Shown: positions 24,591 through 35,809, counted from the stretch's first letter. The stretch is 64,000 nucleotides of DNA from Paraburkholderia dinghuensis (GCF_003837865.1 NZ_RQIS01000001.1:1-64000), one strand, 5' to 3'. Notes: generated by a model not told the origin, from the sequence alone. Numbers and translations are program-made.

Positions 24591-24640
24591 CAGTCAAGTT
24601 CGCGGTTGCGACGTCGACCTCGTCAGGCGCATCTGACTGC

Positions 24641-24799
24641 TTATGCGTCGCAGATCAATTCGGTCCTGTCGAAACTGCTAACCTCGACGCATGCCGCGTT
24701 GCCGGCAGCGATGCAGCCATAATCGTCGGCGACCGATGTGATCGTCGCGCCACACTTCCATTCAAGCTCATGCAGTGCACGTGGCAAATTGTCACGCAT
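24641..24799 (-). CDS. Very small hypothetical protein (52 residues)
   Basis: Starts MRDNLPRALHELEWKCG at 24799 and continues with DDYGCIAAGNAACVEVSS. Four cysteines (in WKCG, YGCI, ACVE and ICDA) are spaced so that they could pair or bind metal. No strong ribosome binding site is visible. The composition looks translated. The function is unknown. Confidence 0.4.
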   Translation of the reverse strand: MRDNLPRALHELEWKCGATITSVADDYGCIAAGNAACVEVSSFDRTELICDA

Positions 24800-25245
24800 G
24801 GTGGACTCGTTTCTGCCCGGGCGGTCATCGGCGAAAACACCGCTCGCTATTTAATAGCCTATAAACGCGGACGCAGTTAAGGAAAAACTCAGACGAAAAC
24901 GTTTGGCGTTTTGATCGCGTGATGTCAATCAATCGAGAGCAAGCGCTTCCCACAGCGGGAGCGCTCGTTCAATGAAGCGGCACTGCCAGCCATCGGACGA
25001 TTGCTGCTGGAAGCCGCAATCCATATAGCATCAAGCACGGTGGTCGAGTGGCAGAGCCGTGAGCCGTGCTGTTCGGTCGGTTATCCGCGCGTGGCTGCCT
25101 TTACGAAGTAGCGGTGATCTAACCGCAAGGCTCCCCAAGTCGCGTCGACGTCCGAAGACGCCAGCGTCACGAGGCGTCCCCTACGACATTCTCTTGCGGT
25201 TTCGCTTCACCGCGCGACGACACTTTGCAACACGCGAAGCCACCA
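24800..25245. other. Intergenic, no gene seen
   Basis: No convincing gene. An imperfect hairpin (AGCGCT-T-CCC with GGGAGCGCT) near 24940-24965 is the only structure I noticed. Confidence 0.45.
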
Positions 25246-26613
25246 TCAAGAATGCGGCTGGAATAAAGCGGCTCCTGTCGCCAAACGCGCACGACTCAAT
25301 TTCACCTCAGCGGTATTGCTCCCGTGTTCGCGCGACACAGCGCTTGCGAGTGACGGCTGTGCCCTGCTCGTACGCGAATCCATCGCGTTCTGTGCGATGA
25401 CCTTCGCGATCTCGGCGTCGGCCTGCTCACCGTATTGGGCAAAGACGTCCGTGCGATAGCTCGTGTTGGTCGCCGCGCCGAGTTGGGTGCCCGAATCGTC
25501 GTGCGTATTGACGTCCACCAGCATCGACAGCCCGATACGCAGCGGATGCGCTTCCAGTTCGCGCGGATCGAGCTGGATGCGAACCGGCAGGCGCTGAACG
25601 ATCTTGATCCAGTTGCCCGTTGCGTTCTGCGCCGGAAGCGTCGCGAATGCGCTACCCGTGCCAGCCGAAAAACCCTCGATCCGCCCGTGATACTTGATCG
25701 CCGAACCGTACACGTCTGCGGTCAGCGTAACCGGCTGGCCAATTCGCATATGCCTGAGCTGCACTTCCTTGAAGTTCGCGTCGACCCACACGCCGTCGAG
25801 CGGGACGATCGCCATCAGTGGCGTGCCCGGTGCCACGCGCTGGCCGACCTGAACCGAGCGCTGCGCAACATAGCCTGTCACCGGTGCGGGCAAGGTGTCG
25901 CGCGCGTATGCAAGATAGGCGTCCCGCACTTTCGATGCCGCAGCTTGCACGTCGGGATGGTATTCGACCGTTGTGCGGTCAGTCAGTGCGTGATTCGCTT
26001 CGGCCTGCTGACGAGCTGCATCGAGTGCGGCCTGCGCGGCATTCACCGCTTCACGTGCATGAGCGATGTCTTCGGCGGAAACGGCGCCCGTATCCGCGAC
26101 GGCCTGGCGGCGGCGCAGATCGTCGTTGGCGCGGGCCAGATCCGACTCGCGTTGCGCCACATTCGCCGCATAGAAGTCGTTGTTCACATACAGGCTGCTC
26201 ACGCGACGCACCGTCTGTCCCAGCGCCGCTTCGGCACTCGCCAGCGCGATTTTTGCGTCCGCCGGGTCGAGCGTGACGACCGCGTCGCCTGCCTTCACGA
26301 TCTGCGTGTCGTCGGTGTTGACGGCGACCACCGTACCGGTGACCTGAGGCGTCAGTTGCACGAGATTGCCGCTCACGTAGGCGTCATCGGTCGACTCGTA
26401 ATAGCGGCCAAACGTGTAGTAGTAAGCGCCATAGGCAGCACCCGCCAGCACGACTGCCGCTGCGAGCAGCGCAAGCAGGCGCTTGCGGCGGCCCTGTTGC
26501 GTCGGCCCCGCTACGTTGCCGGAGTCGGAGCCGGACACGGTGGCTTGCGCGCCGTTCGTCCGTTCGCTGGTTGGCCCTGCCTTTTCGCGGTCGGGCACGC
26601 TGGTTTCGCTCAT
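25246..26613 (-). CDS. emrA: EmrA-type membrane fusion protein of efflux pump
   Basis: 455 residues with GGAG 7 bases before the ATG. A cytoplasmic N-terminus of about 45 residues precedes one membrane anchor (LLALLAAAVVLAGAAYGAYYY). The HlyD layout follows: biotinyl-lipoyl-like half (STDDAYVSGNLVQLTPQVTG, GDAVVTLDPADAK), a coiled-coil hairpin (residues about 120-210) and the second half (APVTGYVAQRSVQVGQRVAPG). It bridges the inner-membrane transporter and the outer-membrane channel encoded upstream. Last gene of the four-gene leftward set, 35 bp after the outer-membrane gene. Confidence 0.9.
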   Translation of the reverse strand: MSETSVPDREKAGPTSERTNGAQATVSGSDSGNVAGPTQQGRRKRLLALLAAAVVLAGAAYGAYYYTFGRYYESTDDAYVSGNLVQLTPQVTGTVVAVNTDDTQIVKAGDAVVTLDPADAKIALASAEAALGQTVRRVSSLYVNNDFYAANVAQRESDLARANDDLRRRQAVADTGAVSAEDIAHAREAVNAAQAALDAARQQAEANHALTDRTTVEYHPDVQAAASKVRDAYLAYARDTLPAPVTGYVAQRSVQVGQRVAPGTPLMAIVPLDGVWVDANFKEVQLRHMRIGQPVTLTADVYGSAIKYHGRIEGFSAGTGSAFATLPAQNATGNWIKIVQRLPVRIQLDPRELEAHPLRIGLSMLVDVNTHDDSGTQLGAATNTSYRTDVFAQYGEQADAEIAKVIAQNAMDSRTSRAQPSLASAVSREHGSNTAEVKLSRARLATGAALFQPHS

Positions 26614-26647
26614 TTCATATCTCCTGACGGGTTGGCAAGCGCGCCGT

Positions 26648-28156
26648 TCAACGCCCGGCGACGACGGGGTTAGCTAACGCGGCGGCATCCGCGCGGCGTG
26701 TTTCATCTGCCGACGTGTCGACATACCCGCCGCCAAGTGCAGACGCGAGCGCTATCTGCTGGTCGCGACGGTTCATCTTCAAATTGGCGACGGCTTGATC
26801 GGCGTTCAGGGCCGTGACATCGGCATTGAGCACGGTCAGCTGGTTGGTGAGGCCTGCCTTGAACTGCGTGATCGCGAGCTGGTCGGCGTCCTGCGCAGCT
26901 CGCTGCGCGGTCTGTGCATCGACGAGTTCGGCGTCGCTCGAGCGGATCTGTGCGAGTTGCATGGCAACGTCGCTCAAAGCGGTAATGAGCGTCTGGTTGT
27001 AGACGGCAACGGCATAGTCGAACTCCGCGTAGCGGCCCTTCAATTGCGCGCGAAGCTCGCCTGCGTCGAAGATCGGCAGGTGGATCGCCGGCCCCGCCGA
27101 AGCCGTCCGGCTCGCCGCGGTGAGAAAACGGCCGAAACCGAACGCATCGAGGCCGATCGCCGCACTCAGGTTGATGTCCGGGTAGAACTCGGCCTTCGCC
27201 TCTTTCACCTCGTGGGTCATCGCATCGACACGCCAACGCGCAGCGACGATGTCGGGACGGCGGCCCACCAGGTCGGCCGGCAGGTTATCCGGCAAACGCA
27301 CTTCATCGCCGACGCCGAGCATCGGCCGCTCGATCGAAAGCCCACGATCGGGGCCCGCGCCGAGGAGCGCGGCCAGTTGATATCGCGCGGTCAGAATGCT
27401 GCCGTCGATAGCGGTGACATTGGCGCGGCTCGTGGCGAGATTCGCCTGCGCGGTTTTGCGTTCCACCTCGGTATCGAGTCCGGTAGCGATGCGGCCGACG
27501 GTGATGCGATCGATCTGCTCGCGGCGAGCGACCTCCTCCTGCGCAATATCGTGCAGGACGTAGAGGCGGGCCAGTTGGTTATAGGTACGCGCGATCGCGG
27601 TGCTCAGTGTCAGTTTGACGAATTCCTCGTCGGCCTGACTTGCCTGCGTCTGCGACACAGCCGCCTTTAGCGCTTCGCGGTTCTTGCCCCACAGGTCGAG
27701 GTCATATGAAGCGCTAAGCAGTCCCTTGTTCTCGGTCTGCCATGTGCCAGCGAACGGCGGCGGAATGAGCGCCGTACTGCTGTACTGCTGGCGCGTCAGC
27801 GAATAGTTCGCGTCCACGCGAGGCAGCGTGCCGGCCTTTGCCGCTTCACTATAGGCCTGCGCCTGTGCCACCCGCGCATGTGCCTCGTCGATCGTCGGGC
27901 TGCCCTGCAACGCTTCGCCGATCAGGGCCTTCAGTTGGGGATCGCCAAACTGGTCGGCCCAGTTGGACGCCGGCCAGTGACCTTGCTCCGGCGGCAGACT
28001 TTGAACCGTCTCGAACTGCTGTGGCTTCGCGACTTGTTTGTCGCTATGGATGCCCGCATAGTTCACGCATGCCGACAGCATCGCCGCGAAGATCGTGGAT
28101 ACACCCAGCCTCAATGCGCGGCGGCGAATGCTGGATTCAATCATCTGCTGTTTCAT
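26648..28156 (-). CDS. NodT-family outer-membrane efflux lipoprotein
   Basis: About 502 residues from the ATG at 28156; an ATG at 28144 is also possible. The signal peptide ends in the lipobox LSAC, so it is a lipidated outer-membrane factor. Two OEP repeats fit the TolC/NodT barrel-tunnel fold: WADQFGDPQLKALIGEALQG near the start and ADQLAITQFKAGLTNQLTVLNA near the end. It forms the exit duct of the efflux system with the EmrA- and EmrB-like proteins. The start overlaps a palindromic operator (28159-28172). Confidence 0.9.
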   Translation of the reverse strand: MKQQMIESSIRRRALRLGVSTIFAAMLSACVNYAGIHSDKQVAKPQQFETVQSLPPEQGHWPASNWADQFGDPQLKALIGEALQGSPTIDEAHARVAQAQAYSEAAKAGTLPRVDANYSLTRQQYSSTALIPPPFAGTWQTENKGLLSASYDLDLWGKNREALKAAVSQTQASQADEEFVKLTLSTAIARTYNQLARLYVLHDIAQEEVARREQIDRITVGRIATGLDTEVERKTAQANLATSRANVTAIDGSILTARYQLAALLGAGPDRGLSIERPMLGVGDEVRLPDNLPADLVGRRPDIVAARWRVDAMTHEVKEAKAEFYPDINLSAAIGLDAFGFGRFLTAASRTASAGPAIHLPIFDAGELRAQLKGRYAEFDYAVAVYNQTLITALSDVAMQLAQIRSSDAELVDAQTAQRAAQDADQLAITQFKAGLTNQLTVLNADVTALNADQAVANLKMNRRDQQIALASALGGGYVDTSADETRRADAAALANPVVAGR

Positions 28157-28158
28157 TT

Positions 28159-28172
28159 TCTGACATGTCAGA
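28159..28172. promoter_or_regulatory. MarR-type operator upstream of the NodT gene
   Basis: The palindrome TCTGACATGTCAGA is almost identical to the one at 30367-30384 in front of the EmrB-like gene. It lies between the marR gene and the outer-membrane factor gene, immediately before the NodT start codon. Confidence 0.7.
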
Positions 28173-28208
28173 TTAATGGTTAAAAAAAACGGCGCTAGTC
28201 CACACCAT

Positions 28209-28649
28209 TCAGTCACCGTTGAACTTGCCGAGCAGACGGCACAACTCCACGAACTCGGCCTTCGTAAATTTGCGAAGCCGGTCGTTCAGTACCTGCGGCG
28301 CAATCTCCGGAATCAGCGCGGTCACTTCCTCGCCCTTTTTCGTCAGAGTGAGATTGACGACGCGGCGGTCGTCCGCGTTACGCGAACGTTCCAGCAACCC
28401 CTTCCCTGCTTCCAGCTTGTCCAGCGTCCGCGTCATCAGGCCGGTATCGATCCCTAGCAGCTTCGACAGCTCGAACGGGGTATCGGCCAGGCCGCTCTGT
28501 ATCGACATCAGGATGCCCATCTGCTGGCTGGTGACGTCGAGATCCTTGAGTGCCGTATCCATTTCCGCGACGATCAGATTGCGTGCCTTGGTCAGCAAGA
28601 ATCCAATGCTCCCGGTGACGGTGAAGTTTCTGGTCGAATAATGGTCCAT
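28209..28649 (-). CDS. MarR-family transcriptional regulator of the efflux operon
   Basis: 146 residues from the ATG at 28649, with GGAGGG 8 bases upstream. A much longer frame in this phase is a shadow of the transporter gene. The winged helix is visible (VTSQQMGILMSIQSGLADTP, SKLLGIDTGLMTRTLDKLE, then the wing NADDRRVVNLTLTKKG). MarR proteins bind palindromes and release them on binding phenolic or lipophilic compounds. Three copies of the site occur around this set of genes, so autoregulation and control of the pump are likely. Confidence 0.9.
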   Translation of the reverse strand: MDHYSTRNFTVTGSIGFLLTKARNLIVAEMDTALKDLDVTSQQMGILMSIQSGLADTPFELSKLLGIDTGLMTRTLDKLEAGKGLLERSRNADDRRVVNLTLTKKGEEVTALIPEIAPQVLNDRLRKFTKAEFVELCRLLGKFNGD

Positions 28650-28680
28650 CGCGCAATCCCTCCAAGTGAAATCCACGATA

Positions 28681-28694
28681 TCTGCAAAGTCAGA
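28681..28694. promoter_or_regulatory. Imperfect MarR-type site upstream of marR
   Basis: TCTGCAAAGTCAGA shares both outer half-sites with the palindromes at 28159 and 30367 but has a different centre. It lies about 30 bp upstream of the marR start and may serve for autoregulation. Confidence 0.45.
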
Positions 28695-28756
28695 AACTGT
28701 CAAGTTTTTCGTGGGTCTTAACTGCCGCTCATTGCTTCGAGCCTGCCTCGGGCAGG

Positions 28757-30319
28757 TCAGTGCCCGCCCGCACCCGCCGCGCCCGCGTCGGCTCCCTTGA
28801 CCGGTCTCGTCACCCAGATCAGAGGGATGATGACGATAAAGATCACGGCAGATACCCAGAAGATGTCGTTCAGGCCCAGCATGGTGGCTTGCGCATTGAG
28901 CGACGCTTCGAAGAAAGCTGTTGCCTTGGGTGTACCGGCATCGAGCGTCGTCTGCAAATGGGTGATGCCTGCGACGAAGGCCGGATTTTCGGCGCTCGTG
29001 CGCTCGATCAGCCGCGCGTGATGGAGGATGGCCCGGTCGCTCCAGCCGTTGCTCAGCAGCGATGTGCCGACAGCCCCCGCGAAAATGCGCACGAAATTGG
29101 ACAGGCCGGCCGCCGCTGGAATCTTTTCGGCCGGCAGCCCCGACAAAATGATGGCCGTAAGCGGCGTGAAGAAGAGCGCGGTGGGAATCCCTTGAAGCAG
29201 TGTGGGAAGCACGATCGTATAGGCGTCGACGCCTGTCGTGTAGTGCGAGCGCATGAAGAACACGCCCGCAAATCCAAGGAATGCCAGCGTGGCAAGCACC
29301 CGCGTATCGGATTTCGGCATGATCTTGCCCAACACCGGCGCGAGGATCACTGCGAAAATCCCGAGCGGCGCCGTCACGAGGCCTGCATCGACCGCACGAT
29401 AGCCGAGAAACCCCTGGATCCATTGCGGCAGGAGCACGAGATTCGCGAAGAAGATCGCGTAGGCGACTGAAATCGCCACTGTGCCGCCAGCGAAGTTTCG
29501 TCCGGCAAGAAGTCGCAGGTTGACGATCGGTTTTTCCTCGGTGAACTCCCAGACGAGGAAAAAAAGGAAGCTGACCGCGGCCACGATAGTCAACACCCAG
29601 ATCACGGGCGAATTGAACCAGTCGAGGTCCCTGCCCTTGTCGAGCATGATCTGCAGTGACGCCACCCACGCTATCAGCGACAGCAACCCGATCTTGTCGA
29701 TCGGAAGCTTGCGCGCGGGCGTTTCGCGGTCGCGGTAGATCGCCCAGATTGCCCCGGCGGCGAAGAGGCCGACCGGCACGTTGATGTAGAAAATCCAGGA
29801 CCAGCTGTAGCTGTCGGTGATCCAGCCGCCCAGCGCCGGACCTGCGATTGGCCCGACCGTCGCTGTCATCGCCCACAGCGCGAGCGCACTCGAACTCTTT
29901 TCCTTCGGAAACGATGCCAGCAACAACGCCTGCGACAACGGCACCAGCGGCCCCGCCACCGCGCCTTGCACGATCCGGGCGATGAGCAGTACCTGCAAGT
30001 TGGGGGCGAGTCCACATGCCGCCGACGACAGCACGAACAGCAGAATCGCCCAGACGAACAGTTTCACCTGCCCCACCCGCTGCGTTAGCCAACCGGTCAG
30101 CGGGATCGACACCGCGTTCGCCGCGGCGAACAGCGTGATGACCCAGGTCCCTTCGTCGATCGATACACCCAGGTTACCAGAGAGCGTCGGAATCGCGACG
30201 TTAGCAATGGACGAATCCAGCACATTCATGAAGGTGGCGAGCGCCACTGCGAACGTGCCGAGGACAAATCGGGCGCCGGTCAAGGGCATCGGCGCGTTCG
30301 CATCGGTCGACGGATTCAT
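28757..30319 (-). CDS. emrB: EmrB-type MFS multidrug transporter (DHA2)
   Basis: 520 residues with about 14 membrane segments, the DHA2 layout. Motif LDSSIANVAIPTLSGNLGVS in the first helix and loop, GWLTQRVGQVKLFVWAI in loop 2-3, and a GPALGGWITDSYSWSWIFYI stretch (motif C region) are all present. The protein exports drugs with proton exchange and works with the EmrA-like and NodT-like proteins encoded downstream. First gene of the leftward set. A MarR-type palindrome lies about 50 bp upstream. Confidence 0.92.
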   Translation of the reverse strand: MNPSTDANAPMPLTGARFVLGTFAVALATFMNVLDSSIANVAIPTLSGNLGVSIDEGTWVITLFAAANAVSIPLTGWLTQRVGQVKLFVWAILLFVLSSAACGLAPNLQVLLIARIVQGAVAGPLVPLSQALLLASFPKEKSSSALALWAMTATVGPIAGPALGGWITDSYSWSWIFYINVPVGLFAAGAIWAIYRDRETPARKLPIDKIGLLSLIAWVASLQIMLDKGRDLDWFNSPVIWVLTIVAAVSFLFFLVWEFTEEKPIVNLRLLAGRNFAGGTVAISVAYAIFFANLVLLPQWIQGFLGYRAVDAGLVTAPLGIFAVILAPVLGKIMPKSDTRVLATLAFLGFAGVFFMRSHYTTGVDAYTIVLPTLLQGIPTALFFTPLTAIILSGLPAEKIPAAAGLSNFVRIFAGAVGTSLLSNGWSDRAILHHARLIERTSAENPAFVAGITHLQTTLDAGTPKATAFFEASLNAQATMLGLNDIFWVSAVIFIVIIPLIWVTRPVKGADAGAAGAGGH

Positions 30320-30366
30320 GTTGCGTCCTTAGTCTGGAATCGAAGCACCGGCCGGTAGCCGGCAAT

Positions 30367-30384
30367 TATCTGACGTGTCAGATA
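30367..30384. promoter_or_regulatory. MarR-type operator upstream of the EmrB-like gene
   Basis: The 18-bp palindrome TATCTGACGTGTCAGATA lies about 50 bp before the transporter start. Its core TCTGAC(A/G)TGTCAGA is shared with 28159-28172. This is probably the main operator of the efflux operon. Confidence 0.75.
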
Positions 30385-30600
30385 TATGAATAAAAAATGA
30401 CGCTCGAGCCCGGCCGAACATGTGGCTGATCGAGCAAACACATAAACTGACCTGGAATATATTTGACTTTGCAGATTTATGCAAGATCGTCGTCGCGCGC
30501 GTCGAGTGCGCCGGTATCGCACGGCGTTTCTTCATACGTTAGCGTTGCGGAAAAATCGATGAATGATGAAATGCGTCGTTAATTTCGGATGTCCTGCATT
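30385..30600. other. Intergenic, no gene seen
   Basis: AT-richer intergenic region between the efflux operon and the DUF2214 gene. It probably holds the efflux promoter, which reads leftward. Confidence 0.4.
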
Positions 30601-31062
30601 TCATGCGGGCTCGTCCAGCCCGATCCCGCGCGCCATCCCGGAGGCCGCGAACACCATCACAATGAGCAACACGGTCTGCCACGCTCCGATGCGCGCGTAC
30701 TTCGGGGCCCCGGTCAGATCAGGAACGTCGCCGCGCCGCACAGCGAGCCGCCAGCGCAGCAGCGCCATCATCGGCGCGATTTCCAGCAGCAGGATCAACA
30801 CGAACGCGGCCATCTTCACGTGAAAGAACGGCTCGTGAAAGTAGTACGACGCGCCCTTCTCGAAGCCGCCGAACGCGCGCATCACCCCTGTCACGATCAG
30901 CACGAGCGCCGAGAGACCCCAGCCATTGTCTGCGCTGAAGATGACGGGAAGGTCTTCGGTGGATGTGCAGCGGCGCAGGCCGCGCGAGCGTCGCAGAATC
31001 GATGCGAGCGCAAAACCGAACGCGAGCAGGTGAACGGAGGCAAGCAACCAGCTGGAAACCAT
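30601..31062 (-). CDS. DUF2214-family membrane protein
   Basis: 153 residues from the ATG at 31062, with GGAG 5 bases before it; a longer frame is a shadow. Four membrane segments are visible (SWLLASVHLLAFGFALASI, GLSALVLIVTGVMRAF, MAAFVLILLLEIAPMMAL, WQTVLLIVMVFAASGMA). The pattern EKGASYYFHEPFFHVK between helices 2 and 3 is typical of DUF2214. The function of the family is unknown. Confidence 0.75.
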   Translation of the reverse strand: MVSSWLLASVHLLAFGFALASILRRSRGLRRCTSTEDLPVIFSADNGWGLSALVLIVTGVMRAFGGFEKGASYYFHEPFFHVKMAAFVLILLLEIAPMMALLRWRLAVRRGDVPDLTGAPKYARIGAWQTVLLIVMVFAASGMARGIGLDEPA

Positions 31063-31138
31063 CGCGACTCCTTCGGTTGAGCGACGGGATCGGCCAGGCG
31101 TCGCGTGACGAACCACGCGACGACCGGTCACTACGCGA

Positions 31139-32020
31139 TCAGGCCTGCTTGAGCGCAGCGTCGAGTGCGCGAGCGGCCACGCGATCACGGTCGGTAGCGA
31201 GCCGGACGCTGAACACCGTGTGTCGGTTATGGCCCGCCGCCGCGGGTGAATCCCAAAGCAAGTCGATCTTCGTCCACCGCCGGGCGACACCCTTCTCCGA
31301 CTTCCAGGCCGCTGCGCCAGCAGAACGTGCCGATCCCTCGACCGGCGACCGCCCGGCGCTGTCGGTACCTGCACCGATGTCAGTCTGTAGCGGCGGCGGC
31401 AGGAGCGCCGGCGCAACCGCAACGGGCTGCGCGTCCTGCGGCCAACGCACGGACAGTTCGCGCGCATCGTACTGGCCGACCTTACGGCTTTCCAGCCAGA
31501 CAATGGTAGTGCGCGTGGCCGAATCGAGCGAAACCGCATAGCGGCCGATCGCAAAACGCCGGGCGGCGATGTTGGTCCGCCAGAGGGCACGCGGACGGCA
31601 AATCCAGACGACAGCGGCGTACAGCGCAGGCGCGACGACGAGCCATCCGTTGGTCGCCACGATGGTGTGGACTGCCCGCCGCCAGCCCGCGGACCAGACG
31701 AACGCCCCGACCGACCACAGCGCGAACAGGCAGCCGAGCACGCCGAAAAAGCGCAGCGCCTGGCGCAGCCACTGCGGCAACGGATGGAACGGCCGCTCCA
31801 CGCGCGCCCGGGCACCCGGCAGGACAATCAGCAGAAACAGGAAGACGAGATTGATGCACGCCCAGGGCGACGAAGCCATGCCGGTGAGCGCGGAGACGAA
31901 GTTCATCTCCGCCATCGAATAGAGCCACCGCGCAAGGAGCACCAGACCGATCGCGCGCAGGGCGAACATCGTCCCGGCGCCGGGTACGGCGGCCGTGGGC
32001 GTCGGTCGGGTTCTTGCCAA
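31139..32020 (-). CDS. Hypothetical membrane protein
   Basis: About 293 residues from a TTG at 32020, chosen because GGAGA lies 8 bases upstream; a GTG at 32035 is in frame. Four hydrophobic segments are in the first half (for example MFALRAIGLVLLARWLYSM, INLVFLFLLIVLPGA and LVVAPALYAAVVWICR), followed by a soluble C-terminal domain of about 130 residues (HTVFSVRLATDRDRVAARAL near the end). I do not recognise the family. Confidence 0.55.
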   Translation of the reverse strand: MARTRPTPTAAVPGAGTMFALRAIGLVLLARWLYSMAEMNFVSALTGMASSPWACINLVFLFLLIVLPGARARVERPFHPLPQWLRQALRFFGVLGCLFALWSVGAFVWSAGWRRAVHTIVATNGWLVVAPALYAAVVWICRPRALWRTNIAARRFAIGRYAVSLDSATRTTIVWLESRKVGQYDARELSVRWPQDAQPVAVAPALLPPPLQTDIGAGTDSAGRSPVEGSARSAGAAAWKSEKGVARRWTKIDLLWDSPAAAGHNRHTVFSVRLATDRDRVAARALDAALKQA

Positions 32021-32125
32021 GGCTCTTCTCCTCACGTCATGGACGCCGCCGGATTTGCGGCACGGCCATTATAGGGACATTGCCGCCCGCCCTCATGCTG
32101 ATCGGCAAGGCGCTCGCACAAAAGA

Positions 32126-32157
32126 CAACGCCCCGGTGCGCAGGCACCGGGGCGTTG
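32126..32157 (-). terminator. Terminator of glycosyltransferase gene
   Basis: A perfect 14-bp stem (CAACGCCCCGGTGC and complement) with a GCAG/CTGC loop. On the minus strand it is followed by TCTTTT. It lies about 45 bp past the end of the leftward glycosyltransferase gene. Confidence 0.85.
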
Positions 32158-32203
32158 CAGGGAAACAGAGCGGGCAGCCTGTGGCGCCCTACGTCAGACG
32201 GAC

Positions 32204-33268
32204 TTAGCCGGCCGCAACTTCGCGCAGCACGGTGCGGCGCTTCTGACGCAGCAGTTCCTCATAGACCGAAACGTAGTTCGTCGCCATCACCTTCGACGTG
32301 AAGCGCGCTTCGAACGCTGCGCGGACCTTCTCGCGCGGCAGCGACGACAGACGCTTGAGCGCGGCGACCGCGCTGATTTCGTCTTCGACGACGAAGCCCG
32401 ACACGCCATTTTCGATGACTTCCGGCACCGAGCCGCGGTTGAACGCGATAACCGGCGTGCCGCAGGCCATCGCCTCGATCATGACGAGGCCGAACGGCTC
32501 CGGCCAGTCGATCGGGAACACCAGCGCGTGCGCGTTGCCGAGGAATTCGGCCTTCTCGCTTTCGCCGATTTCGCCGATGTACTCGACGTGCGGCAGCGCC
32601 ATCAGCGGACGGATGACTTCTTCGTAATAGGCGCGGTCAGCCTTGTCGATCTTGGCCGCGACCTTGAGCTTCATGCCAGCCTGACCAGCGATGCGGATCG
32701 CCTTGTCGAGGCCCTTCTCCGGCGAAACACGGCCGAGGAATGCGAGGTACTCGGGCTTGACGTTCGGAATCGGCTTGAGCACGTTTTCCGGCAGACCGTG
32801 GTAGACGGTCCTCTGCCAGTTGGCCTGCTGGAGCGGGAGGCGCTGGTTGTCCGAGATCGAGACGACCGGCACGTCGCTGAACGCGTTGAAGATCGGCTGC
32901 AGTTCCGGCAGGTCGAGACGGCCGTGCATCGTCGTGACGAACGGCACTTCCTGACGCTGGAACAGCGAGAACGGGTAGTAGTCGATGTGGAAGTGCAGCA
33001 CGTCGAATTCGTCCGCGCGGCGGCGAACTTCTTCGAGCAGCAGCATGTGCGGAGCCATCACATCGCGGATCGTCGGGTCGAGACGCAGGGCCTGCGGCCA
33101 GAACGCTTCGAGCTTCGCCGAGGTAACCGAATCGCCGCTCGCGAACAGCGTGACATCGTGGCCCTGCGCGACCAGCGCTTCGGTCAGGTTGGAGACCACC
33201 CGTTCCGTGCCGCCGTACAGCTTGGGAGGAACCGCCTCGTGCAAGGGAGCGATTTGAGCGATTCGCAT
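32204..33268 (-). CDS. Glycosyltransferase family 4 (GT-B fold)
   Basis: 354 residues from the ATG at 33268, chosen because AAGGAG lies 9 bases upstream. The start MRIAQIAPLHEAVPPKLYGG and GGTERVV form the GT-B N-terminal donor loop. EYLAFLGRVSPEKGLDKAIR and the C-terminal E-x7-E motif (EPFGLVMIEAMACGTPVIAF) are classic GT4 features. It moves a sugar from a nucleotide-activated donor to an unknown acceptor. It stands alone, so the product is unknown. Confidence 0.9.
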   Translation of the reverse strand: MRIAQIAPLHEAVPPKLYGGTERVVSNLTEALVAQGHDVTLFASGDSVTSAKLEAFWPQALRLDPTIRDVMAPHMLLLEEVRRRADEFDVLHFHIDYYPFSLFQRQEVPFVTTMHGRLDLPELQPIFNAFSDVPVVSISDNQRLPLQQANWQRTVYHGLPENVLKPIPNVKPEYLAFLGRVSPEKGLDKAIRIAGQAGMKLKVAAKIDKADRAYYEEVIRPLMALPHVEYIGEIGESEKAEFLGNAHALVFPIDWPEPFGLVMIEAMACGTPVIAFNRGSVPEVIENGVSGFVVEDEISAVAALKRLSSLPREKVRAAFEARFTSKVMATNYVSVYEELLRQKRRTVLREVAAG

Positions 33269-33973
33269 AGTGGTGAACTCCTTCCTCGTAATAAATCGGG
33301 CAAAGTACTGCAGGTTTGACAATCGACCCTCACCGGCGCCGGCACCCTTGCCGTTCGCCACCAGAGGCTCTGTTACCGCTAATCACGCCGGCTTTGCCGA
33401 CGCGCTGGCCGTCGCTGGGTCAGATTGACGAAACGGCACAAGCGAGTAAACGCGCAGGGTTCGCGGTCGTTGACACAAAGCTGTCAGACTCCCTACGCTT
33501 TCCGAGACGGCATTATCCGGGCTCGCACCCGCAGCCGATCAGAACATTTCAAATACTTTACGTTGTTACAAGCCGGTAACACTCAGCAACCCCCTGTTTT
33601 AAAACACAGTTTTAAAACAGGGGATCGAACACGGTTCCGGCAGCCCGACAGCGGCACGTCAAATGCGCGCGCGGCCGTCGCTCCAATCACCCCGGCGGCA
33701 GCCATGCGCGAAACCGCAGTGAATGGAACCCGTAATTGTATCTCTAAAACAGCCGCCTGATCGCGTTTACCCTTGGCTGCAACAGCCTGTCGGCAATGCG
33801 TATCTCGAGCGGCGGTGTCGCGATATGATGCGCGTCCCATGGCCCTGGGCGATGCGCCATACGCAAGGGGTGTTTACAATGCGTGATAGTTCGCCTTTGT
33901 TGGCGTTTGCTCGCCTGCCCTCTACTTTTTTCACCCTGGACGGATTCACTCCGTCAGACCGACCGCAGATCAA
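33269..33973. other. Intergenic region with a large palindrome
   Basis: I see no gene. The feature of note is the perfect palindrome at 33591-33623. The rest holds the promoter of the leftward glycosyltransferase and of the rightward ABC exporter. Confidence 0.5.
33591..33623. repeat. Perfect 14-bp inverted repeat, AT-rich centre
   Basis: Arms CCCCTGTTTTAAAA and TTTTAAAACAGGGG surround CACAG. Within each arm TTTTAAAA is itself palindromic, so a cruciform or a dimeric regulator site is possible. No T run follows. Confidence 0.7.

Positions 33974-35809
<1,836 letters not shown>

Noticed and set aside
28209..30092. A 627-residue minus-strand frame
   Set aside because: Only its last 146 residues are a real protein (MarR); the rest is the shadow of the transporter gene in another phase.
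30601..31827. A 408-residue minus-strand frame
   Set aside because: Only its last 153 residues (DUF2214) are real; the N-terminal part is an Arg/Ser-rich shadow of the neighbouring membrane protein gene.
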